Origin: Candidatus Zhuqueibacterota bacterium
GTDB taxonomy: Bacteria; Zhuqueibacterota; Zhuqueibacteria; Thermofontimicrobiales; Thermofontimicrobiaceae
Reading direction: 5' to 3'
Length of the DNA: 34,556 nt
NCBI GenBank assembly: GCA_016783825.1
Contig: JADHVV010000024.1
Span: 1-34,556 of the forward strand
Below the pieces are notes generated by a model. The model saw nothing but the letters and a program-made list of their open reading frames with translations, ran no database searches and had not been told where the DNA came from. Shown here one piece after another: positions 24,742 to 32,225 of the stretch (the stretch's first letter is position 1; each line of letters begins with the position of its first letter). The position numbers were made by a program, and so were the translations under genes.

Positions 24742-26982
24742 TTATATCGTTTGTTGCTTTTCCCTTATTTTGTATTTATTTTGATTTTCAGGTTTTTTCC
24801 TTCCGCTAAAACCTGTGTGATAGTATTCAAAGTATTTGGAATAATTGTTATCAGACCCCAGGTGATTGATAACAATTCCTAAAATATTACTTTTTTTCTT
24901 ACGCAAAATCTGTATCGATTTAAAAACATCTTTTGTCAACGTTTTCCTTGCTTTTACAACTATGATTGAGCCGTCTATGAGCGGGCTGATAATCCCGGCA
25001 TCATTAAAGATATTTACCGGTGGTGTATCAATAAATATGACGTCGTATAGATTTTTTAATTCCTGGATGAAACCCATTTTTGATAAAGTGACAAAAATCT
25101 CAGACGAATCGTTTGGAATGACACCGCTACTCAGTAAATCCAAATTATCAACATTGGTTGTTGCGATATTACTTTTTTCAGAGACTAAAAAATCGGTTAG
25201 CCCCGGCACTTTATTTTTTTGAAATAAAATGTGCTGAACAGGTCTTCGTAAGTCAGCATCGATCAACAGCGTTTTTAAACCACTTTGCGCGCTTGTTATT
25301 GCCAGGTTAGCCGCGATGGTTGATTTCCCTTCATTCGGATTGGTGCTGGTTACTAAAAGTGTTTGAATATCTTTATTGAGCCCGTTTAACAGCAGGTTTC
25401 TTCGCACATATTGAAATGCTTCGGATTCCATCGAGTATGGATCATAGTAGGTGATCAATTTGGTGATCATGCTACTGGTTTTTTTACCCTGTTTCTTTTT
25501 GATGCTTTTTATTTTAGCATTTTTAATTTTAGTTTTAATCGTGGGCAAAGTCCCTAACACGCTTAATTCAGTTTTTCGTTCAGTATCTTCCGCGGTTTTA
25601 ATTGTGTCGTCCAATAATTCAATCACAAATGCTAAGCTAATACCTAACATAAAACCCAACACCGCTCCGATAAACAGGTTAAGCTTTTTTGCAGGTCTAT
25701 ATGGCGCTGAAGGCGATTTTGCAGTATCTATTATCCTGATATTACCCACTTTTTCAGCTTCGGATATTTTAGCTTCCTCTTTTTTCTGTAAGAGCATAGT
25801 GTAAATGTTTTCATTTACTTTTTTGTCTCGTGAAAGTCGTGCATGCCTGAGTTCCTTATTTGGCAATGTATTGAGATTCCTTTTATAGCCATTAATGACA
25901 TTCCTGAGTGTTCTTTCCTGGGCTTCATAAGTTTGAATCTCAATTTCCAATGTGATTGATTCTTCCATGTATTTTTGTATTTGTGAAATAGGATCAATGA
26001 TGCTTTCACCTGAGGCAATTTTTAAACTCTCTTTTATTAATTTGTTTTTTATATGCTCAATTTTCCTGGTTAATTCTACCATCATGGAGTGGCTTTCTGA
26101 ATAACCCTGTAATTGAAGTTTTGTATATTGTTCCTGGAAATCAACTAATTGCTGCTTTAGTTTTTTTGTCCATGGGCTGGTAATTTTTGTTATGTTTGGC
26201 TGTAAATCTTTTCGTTCCTGGGCAAGTTTCTGTTGAATAAATTGATACCTTTCTCTTGTTGCATTTAGATCAGCAATTGTTTTATTGTAAACAATTTCTG
26301 CTTCTGTCATCCGTTTTTGGACTTCTTCGGCTTCTCTCTCAATGACTGTTACCCCACTTCTTTCTTTGAAAGTTTTCAGAGCAATTTCAGCGCTATCTAA
26401 TTGCTGCTTAAATGTTGATAATTGATCCTCAATAATCTTACGGACATTGGTTGTTTCTTCTTTTTTGTTATTCAAATTTCTTTGCTGAAAAACTTCGGCG
26501 ACAGTATTGGCGATGACTTTTGCAGCGATTGGAGAATAAGCTTCTGCTGCAATTTTTATGACCTCGGAATTTGGAACTACTTTCGCAGAAATTCTTTGTT
26601 GAATTTGATAAGAAAGGTAATTTTCCTTGTTGAAATCTTCCTGCTGAACCTTTGGCAGTGAAAACGAGTTGATGATTGCTGGGGACAGCGATTGCATAAC
26701 TTCATCTGCTAATGATCGACTTTTAAGTTCTTCAAGCTGATTAGTGATAAAACTTTTGTTGAAACGATTCTTGAAAGAATTAATAATGGATGAAGAATTC
26801 TCCTGTTCTTCAAATACAATGACAGTCTGCGCTCTGAATATTGGTTGATAAAAATGGTTATAAACTGCGGCAAGTGCAATTGCCAATATAATGCAGATAA
26901 AAATTATCCATTTTTTTCGAAATAAAACCTGAAAAAGTTTTGTTATTTCAAACTGGATGTCTTGTTCATCATTAGTTGACAT
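24742..26982 (-). CDS. Wzc-like chain-length regulator with BY-type tyrosine kinase
   Basis: The 746-residue protein has an N-terminal Wzz domain with a first membrane segment (about 29-47, KWIIFICIILAIALAAVY). A long periplasmic coiled-coil region follows, then the motif SAPYRPAKKLNLFIGAVLGF leading into the second membrane segment (about 440-460). The cytoplasmic kinase has Walker A in NPNEGKSTIAANLA (from 548), Walker A' LLIDADLRRP (about 572-581), Walker B VIFIDTPP (about 648-655), and a short C-terminal tyrosine cluster NYSKYFEYYH (Tyr 714, 717, 720, 721). All BY-kinase residues I can check are present. It controls polymer length and export in the Wzy pathway together with the SLBB protein encoded just upstream. 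Confidence 0.93.
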   Translation of the reverse strand: MSTNDEQDIQFEITKLFQVLFRKKWIIFICIILAIALAAVYNHFYQPIFRAQTVIVFEEQENSSSIINSFKNRFNKSFITNQLEELKSRSLADEVMQSLSPAIINSFSLPKVQQEDFNKENYLSYQIQQRISAKVVPNSEVIKIAAEAYSPIAAKVIANTVAEVFQQRNLNNKKEETTNVRKIIEDQLSTFKQQLDSAEIALKTFKERSGVTVIEREAEEVQKRMTEAEIVYNKTIADLNATRERYQFIQQKLAQERKDLQPNITKITSPWTKKLKQQLVDFQEQYTKLQLQGYSESHSMMVELTRKIEHIKNKLIKESLKIASGESIIDPISQIQKYMEESITLEIEIQTYEAQERTLRNVINGYKRNLNTLPNKELRHARLSRDKKVNENIYTMLLQKKEEAKISEAEKVGNIRIIDTAKSPSAPYRPAKKLNLFIGAVLGFMLGISLAFVIELLDDTIKTAEDTERKTELSVLGTLPTIKTKIKNAKIKSIKKKQGKKTSSMITKLITYYDPYSMESEAFQYVRRNLLLNGLNKDIQTLLVTSTNPNEGKSTIAANLAITSAQSGLKTLLIDADLRRPVQHILFQKNKVPGLTDFLVSEKSNIATTNVDNLDLLSSGVIPNDSSEIFVTLSKMGFIQELKNLYDVIFIDTPPVNIFNDAGIISPLIDGSIIVVKARKTLTKDVFKSIQILRKKKSNILGIVINHLGSDNNYSKYFEYYHTGFSGRKKPENQNKYKIREKQQTI

Positions 26983-26999
26983 AAATTCAATCCTATCTT

Positions 27000-27095
27000 T
27001 TATTTAAAATGTAACAATCATCAAAAATATATTTCTTGACTGTTACTTGAGAAAAGTGATGTTTTATATGTTACAAAGTAAACCTGAACGAGTAT
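27000..27095. repeat. TACTCGTTAAGG boundary repeat, reversed copy
   Basis: GTTTTATATGTTACAAAGTA, then AACCTGAACGAGTAT at 27081-27095. Nearby AAATGTAACAATCATCAAAA at 27005-27024 resembles the reversed partner, making a loose inverted pair. It lies between the SLBB gene and the Wzc-like gene. Confidence 0.6.
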
Positions 27096-27098
27096 ATA

Positions 27099-27632
27099 TT
27101 ACTGACTATACCAATACCAAACCTGTGCGACAATAGCTAATTGTGAAATGATCCGAACAACAGTTTGCCAGGCGAACCAACCATTCCTGCCAACCCGAAC
27201 AACATCCCCTGGTTTAAGCGTTGGCAAGGTTGACATAGATCTTTCATTATCAAGCATTCTTTTAAGGTTAATTTTTATCACCTGCTTCAAAACCGGTTTT
27301 CTTTTATTCACCCTCATTTTTAAAGCTTTTTTTAAATCATCAATACTAACCAAACCCCTGGTGATTTTTACTTTGCTCAGGTTTGAAAATTCTGTGGGGC
27401 CTCCTGCTTTTGAAATTATTTCCATAATATTGGTGTTGTCGGGAACGAGATATTCACCCGGTTTTTGGATTTCCCCGAAAATATGAACTGTTATCATTAA
27501 TCTTTCATCAGTGCCGATTTTGTATTGATTTCTATTAAGTACATCTTGTTGGGGCAATGCGCTAGATAATAAAAATACAAACAAAAAAACAAACACAAAT
27601 CCTGAACTAATATATGATTTTTTAAAAGCCAT
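27099..27632 (-). CDS. Short SLBB-domain polysaccharide export protein
   Basis: The 177-residue protein starts with a signal peptide (about 1-28: basic, then FVFVFLFVFLLSSA). One SLBB domain follows at about 48-140: VHIFGEIQKPGEYLVPDNT, IMEIISKAGGPTEFSNLSKV and INLKRML, then LKPGDVVRVGRNGWF. The C terminus (WQTVVRIISQLAIVAQVWYW) is one hydrophobic helix that could cross the outer membrane, as in Wza. The usual N-terminal poly-export domain (PF02563) with the PxG-rich start is missing, and there is no lipobox Cys. It is the first gene of the minus-strand polysaccharide locus and precedes the Wzc-like partner. Confidence 0.82.
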   Translation of the reverse strand: MAFKKSYISSGFVFVFLFVFLLSSALPQQDVLNRNQYKIGTDERLMITVHIFGEIQKPGEYLVPDNTNIMEIISKAGGPTEFSNLSKVKITRGLVSIDDLKKALKMRVNKRKPVLKQVIKINLKRMLDNERSMSTLPTLKPGDVVRVGRNGWFAWQTVVRIISQLAIVAQVWYWYSQ

Positions 27633-28340
27633 TTTTTGCCTCGTTGATTTTAAACAATAAAAATTTTGTCTTAATTAACCGACTCAAAAATCATACCATT
27701 TGAAACAGTGTTCAAAGAATCCGGTCTTTTGAAATAAAAAATAAAATTTGAAAAATGATTTTAAAAATTTTGGTTTGAAATAAATTGGTGATTGGGGGAT
27801 TGCTTAATGGATGGCTGTTTTTATTTTTCCTGGTGTTGTCCCTGCCCGAATCATCCCACGATAACAGGTGAGTCAATTTATTACAAATTATTAATTGACT
27901 AAACTATTATCCTATATACTACAAGCCCTTTTTAGATGGGATTTATTTTTGTGCATTATTAAGTCAAAGGAGAGAAGAATTCAGTTGTATTTTTCGGTAA
28001 GTATTATTCTAATAATTAATAATAACAATAAATTACAAACCAAACCGGGAATATGAGCAAACGCTCTTGTGCTTTTAACAGAATTTTTTATTTGAAAGTT
28101 AGCTTAACTAATGCTGAATTATTTTCAATTTAGAAATTGTTTGGTTTGAAAGTGATTTCAAAATGATATACTTTTTTTGATTGCGGATTTTGGATTTTGG
28201 AATTATTTGGTTTTAGATTAGAGTTTGCTTTTTTCCCCAATCCCAACCTGGAAAAGCTAGAACCAAAAAGAAAAAAACTCGGTTAATTAGATATATTATT
28301 TTTCATATTAAAATCAAAAACAAAGAGAAAAAAACAGTTG
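27633..28340. other. Gene-free gap upstream of the polysaccharide locus
   Basis: No convincing gene is found in 708 bases. The position suggests the operon promoter and leader. A short hairpin AGTCAATT (27871-27878) with AATTGACT (27893-27900) is visible. GCTAGAACCAAAAA at about 28256-28269 resembles the starts of both element B copies, so a worn fragment of B may lie here. I saw no JUMPstart or ops sequence. Confidence 0.4.
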
Positions 28341-28805
28341 TCATTCATCATGAGAATTCCTCTCCATATTTAATGGATTTATCGCTCTTAGTCCTGTAGC
28401 AATCACTACTTTATAAAGGGTAATATCTGTTGTTACAAAATTCCAATCCTCTTCAGAAATTAGATAAAAAGTGGCTAGTTGTAATGCGTCCAAAGTTCTC
28501 AAACCATAATCACAACCAAATCGTTTTATTAATTTTTCTGCTTCATTAATTACCGCATGACCTAAGGGATCAATATTAAAATCCTGAATCTGAATCTCAA
28601 AACCGTTTACCGCTTTTTCCAAGTCCTTCTTGCTAATTTCATTATTTCTCAATCTTCTATATAAAGCGCAATAGAACTCGATTTTCGCAAGCTCTGAAAT
28701 ATATATTTTATTTTCTTTGTTTTCTATTAAATCAGTAACAACAACTGTACCTTTTTCTTCATGAAATAATTTTATCAGGGCTGAAGTATCAAAATATAAA
28801 TTCAA
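28341..28805 (-). CDS. PIN-domain ribonuclease toxin (VapC-like)
   Basis: The 154-residue protein shows the full PIN acidic set: Asp in LYFDTSALIKLF (position 6), Glu in SELAKIEFYCAL (about 43), Asp in RTLDALQLATFYL (about 105) and Asp in FVTTDITLYKVV (about 125). These bind the metal for RNA cleavage. The start is a TTG at 28805 whose last two bases overlap the TGA of the upstream partner, with GAGGAAAG five bases before it, so translation is coupled. It should be the toxin of a type II pair; the target RNA cannot be inferred. Confidence 0.87.
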   Translation of the reverse strand: MNLYFDTSALIKLFHEEKGTVVVTDLIENKENKIYISELAKIEFYCALYRRLRNNEISKKDLEKAVNGFEIQIQDFNIDPLGHAVINEAEKLIKRFGCDYGLRTLDALQLATFYLISEEDWNFVTTDITLYKVVIATGLRAINPLNMERNSHDE

Positions 28806-29017
28806 ATTCTTTCCTCACGCATTAATAAGATATCATTAGATAATTGACCATTAAGATTCTTTAATGCATCTCTAACCTGTAAATAAGCCGAAGACGACCT
28901 CCTTTTTTTAGAATCATTTTCGCTTATTTTCAATGACAATATTATTTCATATAATGTCAATAATTTGCTAGTAGTTAAATTATTAATTTCTTTAATAGCC
29001 CTATCTCTTATTTCCAT
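28802..29017 (-). CDS. Putative antitoxin partner of the PIN toxin
   Basis: The 71-residue protein is mostly helical and highly charged, with MEIRDRAIKEINNLTTSKL, a leucine-rich middle and RSSSAYLQVRDALKNLNGQL. I do not recognise a ribbon-helix-helix or AbrB DNA-binding motif with confidence. The role is inferred from gene order: it precedes and overlaps a VapC-like gene, is small, and has a good GGAAGGGAT ribosome site. It could belong to a small helical antitoxin family. Confidence 0.65.
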   Translation of the reverse strand: MEIRDRAIKEINNLTTSKLLTLYEIILSLKISENDSKKRRSSSAYLQVRDALKNLNGQLSNDILLMREERI

Positions 29018-29397
29018 TTTTATATCCCTTCCAAATCTTATTAAAAAGCATAAAGCATAGTTATTATGAAATTGAGATAACTACAAGAGAGTTATAAGTG
29101 TCTTTCATCACTTTGGGTACAAATTTATATAATTTAAACAAAAAATGCAAGACGTTTTTTGAATTTTCAGTAATACTACAATTTTGAATTAATACATCTT
29201 TCTCAAAAAATATTTTTGCAGGCAAAGGGTAATTCATCACGATTTCGGATTTCAGAATTGTTCTGTTTTTTTTTATTCAGAATTCCGCATTCCCAATTCC
29301 GAAATCGAAATAAATAAAGGTACAAACGTAAATATTTTGTTAAGATTTTTCATGGTATTTTCCTTTCCTAAAAATTATTCTTTGTTTAATTACCTAA
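29018..29397. other. Gene-free gap with one palindrome
   Basis: The only structure I see is 29240-29307. CGATTTCGGA (29240-29249) pairs with TCCGAAATCG (29298-29307), and TCAGAATT (29252-29259) pairs loosely with AATTCCGCATT (29281-29291). The arms again hold a GATTTCGG-like word and a related second word. No gene is seen. Confidence 0.55.
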
Positions 29398-29574
29398 ACA
29401 AGAAAGCCAGAACCAAAAAGGTAACTGGATAATTAGTTTACTGGGTAATTGAGAATTTCTCATGCTGATAACTTTTTTATTACCCAATTACCTTATTACC
29501 AAATTACTTTTCGAGTGTTCTTTTCAAATTCAGTACTTGCTTGCCCAATAGGTAAGAATTTAGTTCGCTGGTGC
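29398..29574. repeat. Dispersed element B, copy 2 (uninterrupted)
   Basis: It starts CCAGAACCAAAAAGGTAAC. The left arm GGATAATTAG, ACTGGGTAATTGAGAATT (about 29427-29457) pairs with ATTACCCAATTACC (about 29480-29493). The tail TTGCTTGCCCAATAGG, AAGAATTTAG runs to the stop of the epimerase gene. The loop is only about 20-30 bases, where copy 1 carries element A. Confidence 0.7.
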
Positions 29575-30636
29575 CTATAACTTAATCCCCAATCCTGGCT
29601 TATCCGATGGTAACAAAAATCCATCCTTTAAAATAACTGCTCCCTTAAACGGATCACCAATTAAATCAAAATGTCCGTCAAGATCGGCATATTTAATGTT
29701 GGGATTGGCTAAAACAAAATGAAGCGCGGCAGCAATTCCTAACGCTGATTCATCCATGCAACCGACCATTACGTTTAAGCGGGCACCATGGGCAATCGCG
29801 TTTATTTTTAAAGACTGGGAGATGCCGCCAACTTTCATTAATTTAATATTAAACAGATCAACAAGATTTTTTGTTGCCAGGTTAAACGCATCTTTTGTTG
29901 TGATCAAACTTTCATCTGCCATGATTGGAATAGTTGAATTGGCTTTTACTTTTCCTAATAATTCCGGGTCTTCCGCTGGAGTTGGTTGTTCAATGAATTC
30001 AATATTCGCTTTTTTTACATGTTCGCTGAACCGGATGGCTTGTTTCACTGAGTATCCCTGGTTGGCATCGAACCTTAAAGCAATATTTTTCCCAGTTGCT
30101 TCGCGAACTTTTAAAGTGCGAATGATATCTGATTCAACATCCAATCCACCTTTTAGCTTAATTGCTTTGAAACCCTGTCTCACAAATTCTTTTGCTTGTT
30201 CGACTGTTTCTTGTTCCTGCAAAATACCAATGGTAATACTGGTAACAATTTTTTCCCTGAAACCACCTAATAATTTCCACAATGGGAGTCTGCAAACTTT
30301 GCCGAGAATATCAAACAGCGCCATGTCCAGGGCGGCAATGGTAGCGGGATGATCGGGAATCAATTTTCTTACTTTTTCTAAAATTAATGAATATCGTAAT
30401 GGATCAGTTTTTAATACAATAGGGGAGACGATGTTGTTAAAATCATTAATGATTAATTCTGCTGTTTCCCCTGTCACATGTTCATCCGGCGCAGCACAGC
30501 CAAAACCGACTTTACCCCGGTCTGTTTCCAGGTACATGAAAACATTAGTCGCTGTTTCGTAAGTTTCATAAGCGATGGTGTAGGGCTGTTTTAATTCCAT
30601 GGTTACCGGGTGGGTTTCAATTTTAACTATTTTCAT
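29575..30636 (-). CDS. Enolase-superfamily dipeptide epimerase / DgcA-like N-acyl-D-glutamate racemase
   Basis: The 353-residue protein belongs to the muconate-lactonising/mandelate-racemase branch. The catalytic set is complete. The KxK motif is in FKAIKLKGG, metal ligands are Asp in LRFDANQGY, Glu in FIEQPTP and Asp in MADESL, the second catalytic Lys is in FNIKLMKVGG, and the substrate-binding blocks are GCMDESALG and ADLDGHFDL. The last two are typical of L-Ala-D/L-Glu epimerases. It starts 12 bases after the DUF1611 gene. In marine bacteria the equivalent pair DgcN/DgcA N-acetylates D-glutamate and racemises the product. Either that reaction or muropeptide dipeptide epimerisation fits; the neighbour favours the former. 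Confidence 0.85.
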   Translation of the reverse strand: MKIVKIETHPVTMELKQPYTIAYETYETATNVFMYLETDRGKVGFGCAAPDEHVTGETAELIINDFNNIVSPIVLKTDPLRYSLILEKVRKLIPDHPATIAALDMALFDILGKVCRLPLWKLLGGFREKIVTSITIGILQEQETVEQAKEFVRQGFKAIKLKGGLDVESDIIRTLKVREATGKNIALRFDANQGYSVKQAIRFSEHVKKANIEFIEQPTPAEDPELLGKVKANSTIPIMADESLITTKDAFNLATKNLVDLFNIKLMKVGGISQSLKINAIAHGARLNVMVGCMDESALGIAAALHFVLANPNIKYADLDGHFDLIGDPFKGAVILKDGFLLPSDKPGLGIKL

Positions 30637-30648
30637 GGTTTTTCCTAT

Positions 30649-31722
30649 TCAGTCAATAAAACCAACCAACAAATCAACAATTTCATCAGCGCTATCGATT
30701 GTCAAATCCACTACCGGGAGATTTGTTTTTTTACGAATAATGTCGCAAGCAGTTTTTACCCGGTTTGTTGAAATATTTTCGTGGTTGATGGTAATGGCGC
30801 CCACCTTTTTCCCCGAGATAATTTCAATCGCCTGGATTTGTTTTTCAACCGGATGGAGCGGGTAACCGGGGAAACCATCGTAATCTATCCGCGCCGGGGC
30901 ATGTTGCAAAATTATCACTTCGGGACGGGCAGCAGCTAATATTTCAAAACCGCCGGGATAAGCCGGATTCATCAAACTGCCCTGTCCTTCAATAATTATA
31001 AAATCAGGATGCTTGTCGTTCCAGGCAGACCACGTCGCGTGTTCAATTTCACCAGCGACAAAATCATTGATAGTTGAATCCAGAATAAAACCGTAACGGG
31101 CGCCCTGCAACCAGGCAGTTTGCCCGGTGCCGATGAACTCTGCCGAATACCCTTTACGTTCCAACGCATTGCACAAAATTCTGGCAGTAGTTCTTTTCCC
31201 AACAGCAGAGTCAGTCCCAAGAATTGCAACTTTTATACTTTTAACCTGTTCAATTTTACCTTCAAAAAAGTGTAGTTCGTCTCGTCGGAGTGGCTTACGG
31301 ACATCTCTTATTTTTATATTTTTTTCTTTGGCGATTTGTACAATCTCAGCATCTTCGGAAAGAAAATCGTGCAGCCCGGAATCAACATTGAGTCCGCATT
31401 TAATGGCTTGAATAACCGTTTCCCGTGCTCCGTCATCTAGCTTGCCGCCATCAGGCGCCAGCCCGATTACAAAATGCGTGGCAGTCTCGCCTGACTTTTG
31501 AGCCTGCTCAAGCGCGGTTTGAAGGTTGGGAAGAATCGGTATGCCATTTGGTTTCCCTGATAAAAAGAACCCGGAGTCGATTCCTGCATTTTCAGAATCG
31601 ATCACCGAAAGAATTTTATAACGTTCTGAAAAACGGATTAACCCGTGAGCTGTTTTACCGTAAGTCGTGTGGAAAGCACCTTCGCAGTAGATGATTGCGT
31701 TGCCATCAATTTTGTTAATCAT
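30649..31722 (-). CDS. DUF1611 protein, DgcN-like D-glutamate N-acetyltransferase candidate
   Basis: The 357-residue protein matches the DUF1611 family. The N-terminal Rossmann-like part has IIYCEGAFHTTYGKTAHGL, then LSVIDSENAGIDSG, FVIGLAPDGGKLDDG and GLHDFLSED. The C-terminal P-loop-like domain starts VAILGTDSAVGKRTTARIL (Walker A-like), then FIGTGQTAWLQG, IIEGQGSLMNPAYPGG and VEKQIQAIEIISGKKV. The start ATG follows GAAAGGAAAATA. Characterised members (DgcN) acetylate D-glutamate before racemisation by an enolase-family partner, and exactly such a partner lies 12 bases downstream. Function is transferred from that pair. Confidence 0.8.
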   Translation of the reverse strand: MINKIDGNAIIYCEGAFHTTYGKTAHGLIRFSERYKILSVIDSENAGIDSGFFLSGKPNGIPILPNLQTALEQAQKSGETATHFVIGLAPDGGKLDDGARETVIQAIKCGLNVDSGLHDFLSEDAEIVQIAKEKNIKIRDVRKPLRRDELHFFEGKIEQVKSIKVAILGTDSAVGKRTTARILCNALERKGYSAEFIGTGQTAWLQGARYGFILDSTINDFVAGEIEHATWSAWNDKHPDFIIIEGQGSLMNPAYPGGFEILAAARPEVIILQHAPARIDYDGFPGYPLHPVEKQIQAIEIISGKKVGAITINHENISTNRVKTACDIIRKKTNLPVVDLTIDSADEIVDLLVGFID

Positions 31723-31933
31723 TATTTTCCTTTCTATGGGTGCAAATTATAAAACATCAAACCGAGGAGTTCGGAAAGACTTAATTTTAACGGATTAAAG
31801 AACCCAACTTAGGGTGCAATCCCATAATTTCGGAATTTGCTTGAAAAGTATAAAAAATAGTAACCATTTGTTTTATTTTAGAATAGAACTATTGTATTAA
31901 AGGTTGATTTTGTGTTTTCGAATCATTATTTAA

Positions 31934-32102
31934 ATAGCAGAATAATTTTTAGCAGAATAATAAAAAAATAGAAAAGTGTTATATTGTCAACATCCAGGTT
32001 GACATCAGCGATAGCAGATTATAATATTCAATTACTAACTTTATATAATTCCAGAACTTAAATTATTAAATAAAATTATTCTGCTATCAATCATTCTGCT
32101 AT
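31934..32102. repeat. Doubled-word palindrome (GCAGAATAAT type), second site
   Basis: The left arm 31934-31961 holds ATAGCAGAATAAT and TTAGCAGAATAAT. The right arm 32075-32102 holds ATTATTCTGCTAT and CATTCTGCTAT. The loop is about 113 bases of AT-rich DNA. It lies in the 503-base gene-free gap 31723-32225. The words match those of 19909-19971, twelve kilobases away, but the loops are unrelated. Confidence 0.8.
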
Positions 32103-32225
32103 AATAAGAATCTCCTGGTTTTTTTCTATAATTTTAATTATCCGAAATTAGTGGTTTACACCCCCAACTGATAACATCCGTTGGAAAAAAATTTACTCTG
32201 TAACTAATTATTTCGCATACCTGTA

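Noticed and set aside
28053-28133. Small plus-strand ORF of 26 codons in the gap upstream of the locus
   Set aside because: It has no ribosome site, no homology I recognise, and AT-rich composition like its surroundings.
29756-30352. Long antisense ORF (198 residues) inside the epimerase gene
   Set aside because: The minus-strand frame carries the full catalytic set of the enolase superfamily; the plus-strand frame has no recognisable motif.
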